Notes: a model not told the origin generated them from the sequence alone. Positions 35,141 to 48,422 are shown, counted from the first letter of the stretch. The stretch is DNA of 64,000 nucleotides from Amanita rubescens (GCA_015039365.1 WION01000016.1:248001-312000); one strand, 5' to 3'. A program made the numbers and translations.

Positions 35141-38100
35141 TCAGAAAAGCAATCCAAGAACCGAGTTGGCAGCGCGCACCTCGTTTGACTCGTCGGCTGT
35201 CGTGTCAGGTTTGAAATAAGGGTAAAGTTGATCAAGCGAGTCATTTGGCAAATCTTTGTTCTCGGCTACGATGTGTTCCGAGTCTATCTCAAGTTCCAAT
35301 GTTCCTTGGCCACGACCAGGTGAATCAGATGACACAGAAGCCCATCGTCGCTTGGCAAAGGTGATTGGAGATGGCTTATAAGTTAAGGCCCCTCTAGGGA
35401 GGATTGGCGTCGTGCCATATGCGGGGCTAGGTGATCCACTGGGCACAATATCGTCCAGATCGACTATCGTCGCTGCTGGCGGAGATTGGTCATCATCGGG
35501 AGTTGCAACACCCTTTTCGTCCTCATCCGAGGATGAAGATTCGTCCACGACTACAGGGCCACGCCAGGCCTGCAAGGCGAAACTTAACGGATTGGGGTTA
35601 GAAAGCAGTCTGATGTTCCGGAAACCAGTTGAGCGTGGAAGCACTTTTTGCATAGGCAAGTCTTCCAATGACTCTGCCACATCCGGCCGATGCCCTCTGA
35701 GCGACCGCTTACGCGGATGCTCCTTTTCATCTACGTCTATGACCCGCCTCTTGTTCCGAGGACTGCTAGAAGGCGTAGTGATACCTTCGCTAGGTGAAGA
35801 CTTGCTTGGAGAAGTCGGATTGCTGGTATCGCCCTTGCGACCAAATTGACCATTTGTGTTTCGAGGCTGCTTGCCAGGCGAGGAAAGTGATATGGATTCT
35901 TCCTCCTCTTTGATTCCATTCGGCTCCTTTACTTCAGGAAAGTGAAGACGGGGCCTTCCTCGCTTTCGTTTTGTCGGGTCCGAAAAAGTCACTGCTGCTC
36001 CGGTGTTACCTTGACCTTTCCTGCTTTTGGTAGGAGTCGAGTGCGCAGAATTTAACTTGGCTCTTTTCGCGGGACGATCCACTTCCTGACTTTGAGGACG
36101 ACGTTTTGAAGAGGCCTTGGGAGTCGAGTGGCCGGAAGCTACAGCTTGAAGCTTTCGGTCGAGGACCGGCAGCGCTTTGTGCGTCACACGACGAGTTGAG
36201 TTATCGACAGGAGTCGCTTCTTCGCGTGGCGTTGGCAAGAACGAGGGCGAATGGCCGTTCAGCGGCACACGGCAGGGCCAGGGCCGCGCATATATTGCAA
36301 AATGACGCATACATCTACAAGATGTTTGTCAGGAACAATGTTGCAAATCCTACTGCGTACTAGCAGAAGGGAAAACGCGTCAAGGGTGAAAAACTAACCG
36401 TGGACAGTCTAATTTCAGCTTCTTTTTCTTCGGCGAGTTTTCTAAACCAAGGCCCCAAACGACCTTCGAGTCAACAGATATGACGGGCAGGACGTTGGAA
36501 CACGTCCCACACAGCGGCAACGGTTTGCCGTCTGGCCCCTTAGGCACCTCCTTCGCTGGAGCTACTTTTGCAGTGTCATTCAACTGCGCGGCTGACGGTC
36601 TAGCTCGCAAATTGCGGGGCTCAACTTCTTCCTTCTTCACTTTAACCTCGTCTTTACCGTCGCCTTTACCGTCGCCAGTACGCTTGGAGGTGGGTGTAGA
36701 CGTTTCCTCTCGCCTCTTGCCTTTCTCGGAAGCATGGGAAGACGAACGTGCCATTCCGCGTCGGGATGAAGCAGCAGTCTCAGCTGAAGATCGTGACTTG
36801 GTATTCTTTGCTTCCTCTTGAGCCTTTTGTCGGCGGGTTGCAATAATGGAACGGAATGGAGTAATCTTCTCGGATTTTTCAGGTGCATCCGATGACAACG
36901 AACTGAGTGATGAAAGAGACCGAGTAATGCTTGCGGAATTCGCGGTTGCTGGTGATGGGTGGCTTTGAATGACCAAGGGCGTCCCCGAGACCGATGAGCC
37001 TACGTCAACTTCAACAGACAACTCGATGGCCACCTTTTCCGAATCCTCTGCGTCCTCGTCGCTTTCATCAGTGTCATGCTCTGTACCTTTCTGTAAGATA
37101 GCATATACTCCCCGACGCGTGCGACGTTCGTTCACGTTCACATCGGGAAGTTCTGAATCCGTGTCACTTGAAGATGCAGACGAATCCGTATCTGAATCTG
37201 AACTGGAATTTGGCTCTGGTTCATTCTCGTCGTAGTCAGGAGCATAACCGCCACGGCCATTCTTCTCACACGTTTCGCACAAGCAATGTCGGTTTTTCCT
37301 GCCGACTGAGACCACACGTAATTAGCCGTGGGCATATGCATGTAGGAGCGCACGTACAATAACCATCTCCATAATGGGCCGTTATCTCTTCACCTATTGC
37401 AATAGGTCTGAGGACGCGAAAGGTGATGTATTTGCCTTCACGAAACAATTCGCAGTTATTGTCGCAGTCGTGCTACCACGTTCCCGTTAGTCAATTGACC
37501 ACAGCTTTGGCGCAAACCTAAAAAATTCACATTGACAAACCGGGCCGGACCCAGGAACAGATGGTTCTTCTTCATCTGTTTTGAGTGAATTACGCTGAAG
37601 TCCCTTCTGATATCGGTATTGTGGAGGTTTCGCTTCAGCTCTCTATCTTCTTCGTCGGTTAGATTAGCCATTGATCCCTTAAGCTCAGTTATGACGGCGC
37701 CTGGAGCCAGATTCCGAGTGGCCAGAATGCACAGCTCAGACTTTCCCGTACGGTGAGCATACCGAGATGTATGAGCAATCTCTATGGAACCGGATGGATG
37801 GTAGAGCTCGAAATAGCGGGAAGCATGCCTATGTTAGAAGAAGGAGCGTTGAGAAACAGGCAACGACGAGACAGGAGGGGCCTCACGTGGCAAAGGCGTT
37901 AATCTGCTTCTGTTCATATGACTTGAGATAGTAGCGCAGTGCGGGAAGCCTGTGAAGTATGAAAAAGGTTGGCGGGTTGCGATTTGATGAAGGGGCGGTA
38001 TGTTACGCACATGAGCAAATCGTCGACGGCCTGTCGAATTGAGTGTTGCAGAGGAGCTTTATTCATGACAAGCTGCAAGGAACGTCAGAAAAAGGAACAG

Positions 38101-38391
38101 GTCGCGTCGGAGGATGCAAGACGCGCATTCATGAGTGGCAATGATACGTACGCGTCTTACAATCTGAAGGAGGACACTTGCATCCGTCTTGGGTAGTTTC
38201 CGAGAGGAATCCATCTTGTGAACATAAAGAGGGACACCTCCAGTTCCTAGCTTCTCAACGAGCAGATGACTGAGAAAATCGTCATCCTTGGAGAGGTCGC
38301 GCATGTTCATGATCTTTGTAGGACGCCATGCTAGTCCTGAATATGAGGAAGAGGAGGGGGTGCTTGAGGTCGCTGCCGTTTCTTTAGGCAT
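35141..38391 (-). CDS. SET9: histone H4K20 methyltransferase, Set9/Suv4-20 type
   Basis: Start ATG at 38391 (MPKETAATSSTPS). The N-terminal helical region typical of Suv4-20 (LSKDDDFLSHLLVEKLG) is followed by a SET domain assembled over short introns (about 38.0-37.3 kb): FSVIHSKQMKKNHLFLGPARFVNHDCDNNCE, then KYITFRVLRPIAIGEEITAHYGDGYF and the post-SET Cys motif RHCLCETCEKNGRGGY. The tail is long: acidic, Ser-rich and disordered, with a Cys pair module (LCGTCSNVLP... CPRCMRHFAIYARPWPC) and an AT-hook-like KRKRGRPRLH. Set9 enzymes methylate H4 Lys20 and act in DNA-damage checkpoint signalling (family knowledge). The stop at 35141 may be premature. Confidence 0.9.
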
Positions 38392-38559
38392 CGACCGGGA
38401 CAGGGAGAAGAACAAGGGAAGCGGACAGTGCGGAACAAATGGGTCAGCTGCTCTGTCACGGCCATTTTGCAGTGACGTTTAGATTATGTAACATCAATTC
38501 CAGTGCATTGCTACTCTCAGTACATGTCAAAAAACGTCAACTATCTTAGTCTCATCACT

Positions 38560-40049
<1,490 letters not shown>

Positions 40050-40290
40050 CTATCCCCTTTCAATGACACCTATCTTGACCTGCCATCCTTGTGATCAGCG
40101 AAACTTAACTCCAAAAGGATTCTTGACAATATGTACATGGGAATGGCGTACAATTACACCAGTTCTTTCAACTACAGATTGTATCCGCATGCTAAACTAT
40201 TGTCTACAGCTGTACAAAAGGCTTTCAAACTAAAGTCCAAACAAGGCAGCCTGCAATCAAGTGAAAAATAGGCTATTATGGAGTCAGCTT

Positions 40291-41297
40291 CTACTCGATC
40301 TCCTTAGTAGATTCATCGTGGATAATTCTCGGGTTAAGATCATCGGTACGAAGCATTTTCCCTTGGTGGCGTGGTCGTATTTGTTTCATGCCTTCTAGCC
40401 CGTGGATCATCAGCAACCCCTGGAATTTCTCCATGTCTGGAAAGATGGTGCCAGAATAGGATATCACCGGCTCTGAGTTTGCAGGGTGGACGTGTCTCCT
40501 TGACTTCCGCGGAGTCAGAAGATGTAGTTTCTGGAAGCGAAGAAGCATGACTGTGCGAAGAGTGTGTCTGCCAAAGGCCTGATTGAACATCTGTGATATA
40601 GTGAGACGTGCGTTATCACTAACCCGAAATAAACTGCTGCTTCCAAAGCTGCCGGGTAATGCTACAATGGTAGCTCCTGGAGGCTGGGGATCCACCGAAT
40701 GCCTGATGGAAGCTTGATAGATACTTAGCGCGGGCGATTCCGCGAAAGACTCGTAGGGGAGGACGCCAGGCTCATCCGGCACATAATGGCGCTCCGTTCC
40801 AATGACTTCACCTGAATAGAAAATAAATCGATGGCCATTTGTTGCCCTGTTGGTTGATGTGAAGGAACCGGTGCAGCGGTTACACTTGAGTTAAAGTAAG
40901 CTACACATTCAAAAGGTAATTACCGCTCCCACCGGAATGACAATCATGTACCCGACCGCAGAGCCGCAGCCATGACAACAAAGGGTTTGAGTCAGGCATT
41001 CGCAGGTGCGGCTCGGGACATCTGAAGAAGGTCGAGGGGGTGTAGGTCGTAGCGCATCGGGGTTATATGAATACGCAGAGCAGTTAATTGGCAGCGCATC
41101 AGAGGAGTACAGCGATATATTGGGATGCAATAAAAGCACCGCCTGGAGCCAGCAAGGTGGCTGTCAATCTATATGTCACTGATAAGCATTGCGTCCTTAC
41201 TTTCATTCCACGATTAGGTCAGAAACATGCCACAGGATTTACAATCCAAAATCCAGACCTGATGCACGACAGGAGGAGGGGGTGGAGGGACATACAT
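40291..41297 (-). CDS. FAM72-like zinc-binding protein
   Basis: Text matches the FAM72 family: VHQVWILDCKSCGMFL, then NRGMKAVLLLHPNISLYSSDALP, then TCECLTQTLCCHGCGSAVGYMIVIPC, and after introns ATNGHRFIFYSGEVIGTERHYVPDEPGVLPYE. Two CxxC pairs (CKSC; CHGC) give a Yippee/Mis18-like zinc-binding fold. The poorly conserved tail ends at 40291. Function is unclear even for the animal family. The start is uncertain: 41297 is an in-frame ATG, but the frame stays open upstream. Between GMFLT and NRGMK one extra base (41216) interrupts the frame with no room for an intron. Confidence 0.72.
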
Positions 41298-41668
41298 AGT
41301 CGGCGCAATAACGCGAAAGGGAGTTGGGTGCCATGTATCGTGGTCATACACTGGTGGATGGTGAAGGTAATTGTCGTAAGGAGCGTGGATCAAAGAAGGT
41401 TCGTCACTGGTACGAGATGCAAAATCTCGACGTTCCGACGTTAGTCAGTGTGGCAGGCATGAGGTGGCGGATTGACAGACGAGGGAGTAATCGCGCGCGC
41501 AAGAGAAGACCCCTTTACGTCCCCCCCTGATATACCCGTGTAGAATCGGAACTCTCAGGCCAACCAGTTGCGCTTGAGTCTTTTCCTTGGAGAACATCAT
41601 CATGTTGGACGGCCCAATAACCCCGGATATGCTGCCGATCACGCTGATGTAATCACCACAGCGTCACT
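41298..41668. other. divergent promoter region FAM72-like / Nol12
   Basis: About 370 bp between divergent genes. The left part stays open in the FAM72-like frame to about 41440 and may include an upstream exon. No further gene is supported. Confidence 0.4.
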
Positions 41669-42467
41669 ATGTTCTCGCAAAATAATGTCGCTGTGTTGAC
41701 CCAGTCCCATAGGGCAATTGCCGCCAAGAAGAGGGCCAAGAAAGACCAAGTAAAGGAAGTTCTTTTTGACGAAGAGGCGCGAAGGTGTGTTGGTTGATGG
41801 CATCGTGCGCAACTTCGCTGACTATTCAGAGAGTTTTTGACTGGTTTCCATAAACGTAAAGTCAAGAGAACGGAAACGGCAAAGAAAAACGCTTTAGAGC
41901 GTCTGAAACAAGATCGACGGGAAACACGGAATGAGGTAGGGTCCATAGCATTATCACATATGGCTAAAGAACAACTATTCCTCAGCAACGCCGCGCGCTC
42001 CGTGAACGCGCCAAAGAGAATGCCGCACAAGTGGAAAAAGTTTATGGAGGCACTCTAAGTATGTCATCCACTCCGCTATGTCAATTAACAACAGAATCTT
42101 AATATAAATAGGCGAAGAAGAATGGACGGGCATTCAGGAATCGGATGGCATGTCAGACCATGAAGTCGACCACGAATTTGAGGGTAAAGAGGAGTTGGCG
42201 ACAGTCACCGTTGTCGAGGACTTTGACCTCGACTCTTTCGGCCCGACGGAGATGAAGAAACAACCTCGAACAATGAAAGAGGACTCTTCAACGTCGGCTA
42301 ATACCATTGTCAATGCAAAGCGGTCCAAAAACAATGCACAAAAACAAAAGCCAAAGATTAGGTATCAAACAAAAGAAGCACGGAAACAGGAGCGATTTAA
42401 GCAGCGTACAAGGAGAATAGAAAAGGCAGGATCAGGAAAAAAGAATGGATCGGCCTCGAAGCGATAG
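41669..42467 (+). CDS. nucleolar protein 12 / Rrp17 family
   Basis: Start ATG at 41669 (MFSQNNVAVLTQSHR). Family core assembled over introns: KKRAKKDQVKEVLFDEEARR, EFLTGFHKRKVKRTETAKKNALERLKQDRRETRNE, then QRRALRERAKENAAQVEKVYGG. An acidic EEEWTGIQESDGMSDHEVDHEFEGKEE segment and a Lys/Arg-rich C-terminus (QTKEARKQERFKQRTRRIEK) follow. This is the Nol12/Rrp17 layout; yeast Rrp17 is a 5'-3' exonuclease in large-subunit rRNA processing. Nucleolar location is inferred from family and basic composition. It ends at 42467. Confidence 0.88.
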
Positions 42468-42553
42468 AATAAAAACATTTCATTGTATTGTAGTAACGTG
42501 ACGTGACGTAACGCAACAACGAACGTGTCTTGACTTACCTTCGCCAACGCGCA

Positions 42554-43521
42554 ATGAATTCACTTTACACTTCTGGAGTTCGCCAAACGAATTCCATTCA
42601 GGCGGATTTGGAGCGCCTCAAGAATGGCGACGATTCTGCATCATTGCTGGGTCCGTTTTCGCCACGCTGCTTTGCTCTGATGCATATAGTGTTGCTGACC
42701 TTTCAGGAATGTGCGTGTTTTGTTAGGGCAGATATCTGCGTCTTTGGCAGCGATGCAACGAACGATAGATGATTATGACTCTATGGCTAAGAGAGAGATG
42801 ATAAAGGCAAAGCAGGAAAAAGCACAAATGTAGGAATATTCACTCGACTTCGTTTAAGCGAATCTGACAACATTTCTAGGCGGGTTCAGAAGTTCAGGAG
42901 CGATTACGCAGAATTGCGGAGTCAATTTGAGGTTCTGAAGGAAAAGGCTGCGGCCGAGGTACGCCTCCATGTCTCTGTACTCCACATTTAAAAACCTTTC
43001 TGGTTAGAAAGCGGCTGCGAATCGCGTAGAGCTAGTAACTTCTGCAATTCCACTATCCCCTAGCGATGCGCGAAGGCGATTTCAACCTTCACAGCACTCA
43101 ACCTTACACCCTGGTCTACGTCCTCAGACTGAGCAGCACTCGGAATCGCCTTTTCGGGGCCCAAGTCCAGCATTTGGGATAAGAGAGGCCCATGCACTGG
43201 ATGAACATACTTTCTTACAAAATGCGGAGCAGCGAATAGATGACTTCCTTGCCCAAGGCAGAGAAGCTCTTGATAACCTTATAGACCAGAGAAATGTGCT
43301 TAAAGGGACACAGCGAAGGCTGTTGGATGCTGCGAACACGATGGGCTTGAGCCGAGATGTTATTGGATGGATTGAGAAGCGAAGGTCAGTCTGCTTTGCG
43401 TATCACTGCGGGTATGCAATTAATGCGAGCATTTTATAGTACGCAGGACATGTATATCTTCATAGGAGGGGCTATATTCACATTCTTCTGCTTTTATCTT
43501 ATTTGGAGTTATCTCGGCTGA
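42554..43521 (+). CDS. BOS1: Bos1/GOSR2-type ER-Golgi SNARE
   Basis: Start ATG at 42554 (MNSLYTSGVRQTNSIQADLERLK, the typical Bos1 opening). The helical N-terminal domain follows (ISASLAAMQRTIDDYDSMAKREM; VQKFRSDYAELRSQFEVLKEKAAAE). After a Pro/Ser linker comes the SNARE motif (HTFLQNAEQRIDDFLAQGREALDNLIDQRNVLKGTQRRLLDAANTMGLS), then a C-terminal anchor (MYIFIGGAIFTFFCFYLIW). It ends at 43521. This Qb-SNARE mediates ER-to-Golgi vesicle fusion with Sed5, Bet1 and Sec22 (family knowledge). Introns of about 50 nt with agreeing phases. Confidence 0.9.
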
Positions 43522-43956
43522 GTCTCACAGCCATTTCATTCATTACGTAGTGTAAACCCGAGTATTGCTCTTACTTATAGCGCGTAAGCTTTGACCTTCG
43601 TTTTCTGAAACTCGCCGGATGTGATCGCTGTCGGCTAAAAAGGAAGGTACGTTGCCTGAACTGGACACGTTCCACACAGCCTGGATGATGGATGTTGTGT
43701 CCACAGCAGGTGCAAACTCGTGCTTTATCAGGTGTGATTTCAAGATGTCTCGGGCTTCCATTACTATCTAACCCAATGCAAGCAGCAGAAACACACGCGA
43801 CTTAATTATGTAGCCCTCATGTCTGCTGCGAGGTAGTCTCGTGCTCCGTCCAGGACATGCCTCGAGGACATCACCGCAGGCACACCCTGAAATTGAAATA
43901 TTAGAGCCGCGGGCTTGACTTTTCTATCTTACCCTTCCTGTCTACCTACTACCACC
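43522..43956. other. intergenic BOS1 to MYND gene, weak minus-strand reading frame
   Basis: About 435 bp. On the minus strand a small frame (43761-43543, starting MEARDILKSHLIKHEF) could join an upstream MSSRHVLDGARDYLAADM piece through a weak GC-AG intron to make about 90 residues. There is no family match and the splice site is poor, so it is not called as a gene. Confidence 0.3.
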
Positions 43957-45752
43957 ATGGTCCAGATTCATGAACGCTCGGTGGGACCGGACGACGTAGT
44001 CGTCAATACTTACCCTCACTCCGAATTATGGAGGCTCCCAGTTGTCGGGTATCATCGTGTGCCAGAGCGTACATGGGCTAAACTCTACAAGACCTCTCCA
44101 GTGTCTGGCCTATGTGCAGACATGGCCGACTCTTCTCTCGTTTTTATTTGCCATTGCAAATCGACTGGTAGAACAACAATGATGCATACCCCCTCTATGG
44201 TCGACATGCAGGTACGACCGTTAGTGTTTACTATGTTCTGCGAGAGTAATCAAGGAATGCTAGGCTGTTGTCGACCAGCTAGATTATGTCACGAACAAAA
44301 CATCCGTTCATGCTGAACTAATTGTTCTCAGGGGCGGAATCTACTCTAACACTAGAAAGGATGAACTCTCTGGTGATGTCCTGCGTTGCATTGACGAGGA
44401 CGAGGTGTGGGCCGACCGGTTCGTACATGAGATGAGGACCCATGCCAAAAGGCTGTCATTGCCTCTGACTATCACTCGCCCCGTTCGTTGCCTGGAGCAC
44501 GGATGCGTGTGGGTGGACAAGCAAACAGGAAAAATCACCATACCCGTTCCAGCGGATGGTTTCACGATGGACAAGTATCCATATGTTGGTCTACCGGATT
44601 CCATGACAGCGACCCAGTTCCTGCAGCTTCAGGCAAAGGACAAATACTATCGCATCATCTCTACAGCACATGCCATATCGATGCAGCAGTTTGGCTTCCA
44701 ATTTGCCTACCCCTCTTACCTCCAGTACGACGGTACCTGGCCCCATACCATTGGCACCCATGCCGGACTTTGCCAGAACGATTCTTCAGCAGTACGTGCT
44801 TAACTGGTCAATTACCTCCCGATCTTGTCGTCCCTGTCAACAATAAAGTGAACGTCAACATCTCGGAAGAGCTTCGTGGATACGTCAATCAATATCCGCT
44901 TCGAGAGCAAGGCATGTTCTGCGAGGTCTGCCGTAAACCGGCGAAGCGAACTTGCAACAACTGTCGCACCGCGTGGTATTGCTGCAGGGAACATCAGTCG
45001 TCGAACTGGAAAGATCACCGCGCTTGGTGCAGGACGCATCGCCTCGCAGGCACGCTCTCCGCGCCATCATCACGCCGTAATAGTGGAGATTTTGAGGCTT
45101 CCACGCAGCCCTTTGGCAACATCATGGCACAACTCGAGGCAATTGATACTCCCAAAGCAGTGGTTGCGGAGATCACAGAGGAGAAGGAGATCGTTTCACA
45201 TGAACAGAATAGCGAGGCACCCGTTCCTCATCATGATCATGTCACTCCGCAAGAGGTTAGGGCAGAGGTGATCGAACAGCCAATAACCATTACGAAGACC
45301 GAGGACGTGGAGGTGATTGAACAGCCAATAACCACAACGAAGGTCGAGGATAATGCCCGGGAGGACAACGCTCAAGAGGACAATGCTCGGGAGGACAATG
45401 CAATTGTTGTGAAGGAGGAACCTGTCTCCACCACGTCGACCGAATTAGAAAGTTCACCACGCCCGCAAAAAGCCGTAACCCTGCCAAGGGACCCACGGCT
45501 CCCCTTAATGTTGGACCAACTTCGCGCCAGACTAAGCTTGTTGCGGACATCGGATGCAGGAGCCGGTTTCCAACGGAATCTGAAAACTGTTATACGATTA
45601 TTGTATTCTTGGAAATTCTACTTTTGTATCGGTGAGTTCCAGTCTTCTGTGACAGAACTAACTGTTAACTATGCAACACAGCTTCTGTTGCTTTTGCGTA
45701 CATTATCCGCACGTATCACCAGGATATCCATCTTATCTATCCGCTTGCCTGA
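43957..45752 (+). CDS. MYND zinc-finger protein with acidic repeat region
   Basis: Start ATG at 43957 (MVQIHERSVGPDD). An N-terminal domain of about 280 residues, of unknown type, includes VHAELIVLRGGIYS, RRxLEHGCVWVD-like text and KDKYYRIISTAHAISMQQFGF. A C-terminal MYND finger follows (about 44910-45040): CEVCRKPAKRTCNNCRTAWYCCREHQSSNWKDHRAWC, with the seven Cys and one His in MYND spacing. After it come repeat units (IEQPIT..TKxED; EDNAR/Q) and a short tail ending at 45752 after an intron. MYND fingers bind Pro-rich peptides. Between the two domains (about 44755 and 44815) the text moves frame twice, one extra base each, with no usable splice sites. Confidence 0.68.
45265..45402 (+). repeat. 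in-frame coding repeats in MYND protein
   Basis: Two 45-bp units (from about 45265 and 45310) encode EVIEQPIT-type repeats. They are followed by three 15-bp units (about 45355-45402) encoding Ala-Arg/Gln-Glu-Asp-Asn. All are multiples of three, so copy changes keep the frame. Confidence 0.75.
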
Positions 45753-45891
45753 AATTTTTTTCTCTCAATCACATCAATAATAATGACCGTAATATTACCA
45801 TTCATAACTTCTTCTTCGATTCACTCGTACTATGTGCCAGTATGAATATGTATCTATGTCTTGTAAGCATCATGCAATACATTCCCTTGCT

Positions 45892-47294
45892 TCAGTAAGT
45901 CGGGGAGAAAAGCTTTACTTCGTCATCTCTATTTCCGACAATATGAACCCTATGACCAACACCTGCGGGAACGCATCCTTCTCCGAGCGCGGCTTCCAAC
46001 GCCACCTTTGTTCTGAAGCCAGAGCAATGCATGGGGAGCACGTACGTTGGCGCTGGCTTCAGCTGCCGAGATAAAAAATCTACGGTGGGGGCCAGTCTAG
46101 AGTCGAATTCAGACCCTGCCAAATGAAGGCCACCGATGATCTAGGACATGAGCGCCACTTGTTCATAAGTGGAGAGTAAATCGGAGATGAAAGTTCGGAA
46201 TACTCGCCATGTACACGGGCCTTTCAAAGGTAGAGATCGCATCTTTCACTACATTGACTATTCCAGCATGCGAACAACTACGATACGTGTTTGTCACACG
46301 ACAGTTTATGCACAATAGCAGGAACAAGGTCACTCACGCACTGAATAGGACTAGGCCTTTCCCAGCCACGTCCACTGCAGCATAACGTTCATCCATGATT
46401 TGCTATCAACATCAACATGAGCATCACCCCTTCCGCACGATATCCAAAAAAAAAAGTCACTAACATGCTCTGGAATCCACTTTCCCCTGGCATCACCACC
46501 TTCCAAAGATTCTTCGATCCATCTCACACCACTCAACATCCCTATCTCAAACGTGGTGACCCTAGGAATCTCGCCACTGATCCAGACGGTGCCACCGGCT
46601 ACGGCATGTCCTTCTGCGTGCTTCTCGACTATACCGCCCGCCTCCTCGATCTGGGCAAACGAGGGGTCAGGCGGTATCGCACAAATGACCTTGTCGAACG
46701 TGGGGCCGGGCGCAATCCCGCGCGATATGGGGCGGTCGGGGTGTACGTCCACGATGCAAGGACTCGAACCTGACTCGGTCGCTCGCAAACGCAAAAACGA
46801 AAGGAGCCCGCCGGTGTGGTCGCTGTGCCAGTGAGAAGTGATGATGCGGTCGATCTTGTCAATGGGGACTTGGAGAGCTGCGACGTTGCGGACAAGAGAG
46901 AGCGAGTCGGGTCCAGTGTCGAATAGCGTAAGGTGCTGCCTCTCATCGTTTACTTGAGTTTCCTGTAGGGTTTGGCGTTAACACTGAAGAAAGAGAATTA
47001 TACCGTACAAGCAGCACAGAGAAACCATGCGCGCCTGAAAGCGGTCAAGGTAAGCCAACATCCTGAGCGATATTATACTACGTACCGCAACAGAATTTGT
47101 CAAAATTAAGAACGGGTACACCCTTCACTTCATCGGGTGAGCTAGCATCTTGATGGAGATGCAGGACTACTTCATGGGTGAAACCTGGAGGTAACTTGGA
47201 CATCCATTCTATGGAATTATCCACTAGAAAGGTTATCGTGAGTTTATCAACCGTTCTGATAGTAGACTTTCGCTGTGCCACTGATGGTAATGCC
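45892..47294 (-). CDS. metallo-beta-lactamase-fold hydrolase
   Basis: The N-terminal exon reads ALPSVAQRKSTIRTVDKLTITFLVDNSIEWMSKLPPGF. Then comes FCCGAHGFS, with LTLFDTGPDS and the metal motif IITSHWHSDHTGG (HxHxDH) around 46830-46800. C-terminal blocks are GLVLFSACSHAGIVNVV, then VYMVIGGLHL and PTYVLPMHCSGF...GHRVHI, ending at 45892. The layout is that of fungal MBL-fold proteins related to 7,8-dihydropterin synthase-like enzymes; substrate unknown. No ATG opens the conserved N-terminus. The sequence there is CAATTGGCA, which would be CAATGGCA (Met-Ala) with one base fewer. Confidence 0.8.
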
Positions 47295-47476
47295 AATTGC
47301 TACATACCTAATTTACATAACGTTAAGTTATCCCAAAATTAACAAAGACACAGCCTCCTGTACACCAGGTACAGTCCAGTAATGCAAAGTAATGTACAAA
47401 AGCTTTGAAAGCATCAGAGGAAAGAAACGCTGCGCTTCTTGCTACTGCACTCCCTGGTGGTCTTTGCTCCAATGAA

Positions 47477-48422
47477 TCACACTTGGCCCATACTTGACCC
47501 TGTCTCAGCAAGCCGTCGTTGTCTAAATGCCTATTGGTTTGGAGTAAGAGCTTGAAGTGGATGTGATACAACAAAATACTTGCCTTGCGGTACTTGGTCC
47601 TCTCGTAAGTTACCAAGCCAACCACAATCAACGCAATTACAAGTATTGCAGCAAAAACGCCGAGTCCTATCGGTAGGACAGACAATGTCTTTCCCGGAAT
47701 CTTGAAAGCTTGGGCTGCGGACTGAGTCGGCGGCGCTTGTTTATCTGCTGCCGCCGATGCTGTCGATGTCGGTGTTGTCGAACTCGTTAGTGAACTGGCT
47801 GATGAACTAGTCGGCGAAACAAAACCAGGAGTTGTGGTGGGAGACGACGATGGTACGGGTGATGTTGTGGGGGTTGGGGACGTTGTTGGTGATGGGGTAC
47901 TTGTGTTGGAGGTAGCCTGGATTGAATTGTATATTAGAAACTAATGTATGCTCTGACCAGCAACAGGACATACGGTACTGGTAGTCCCAGGATTGGCTGC
48001 GGGAGGGGCGGTTACCACAGGCGGAGTAGTGGCAGGGGGAGACAAAGGAATGGGTTTCGCGCCTTGCGCCGGGGAAACGGACGAACCAGCCGTCGGAGAC
48101 AGCGTCGCAGACGATGTCCCGTTCGGATTCACAGGGCTCAGATTGCAGCTCTTGACTTCTTGAAAGGCTGGAGCACCTGAACTGTCCGTTGTTGGAGTAA
48201 GAGTAACCGTACAGGTTTGTGTCATAGGACCATTGGGCCTGAACCTCGATCAGTAATAGCGTAAGAATGTAACTGGACGAGCACGTACGTATCTACGACA
48301 CTAGTTGTGGTTACCTGGCCGGGTTTATTCTGTCTCTTTGCGCGGACGGGAGCAGAGGAAGCCAGATCGAAGCAGAAAGCTAAACAGCATAAAAGAACGA
48401 CAAGCTGTGTAATACGACGCAT
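47477..48422 (-). CDS. Ser/Thr/Pro-rich type I membrane protein
   Basis: Start ATG at 48422 with a signal peptide (MRRITQLVVLLCCLAFCFDLASS, then APVRAKRQ). The outside part has a Cys-containing TCTVTLTPTTDSSGAPAFQEVKSC segment and a long Ser/Thr/Pro region likely O-glycosylated. A single transmembrane helix follows (PIGLGVFAAILVIALIVVGLVTY) and a short basic tail (ERTKYRK), then the last exon ending SSMGQV at 47477. The last intron (47583-47531) is GC-AG with a perfect AAG|GCAAGT donor. The architecture resembles cell-wall stress sensors (Mid2/WSC-like) without a recognisable WSC domain. Confidence 0.7.

Noticed and set aside
35412..37235. plus-strand open frames opposite Set9
   Set aside because: Shadows of the Ser/Glu/Asp-rich disordered tail of Set9.
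43543..43761. minus-strand small frame MEARDILKSHLIK...
   Set aside because: Needs a weak GC-AG intron to gain a start exon; no family evidence.
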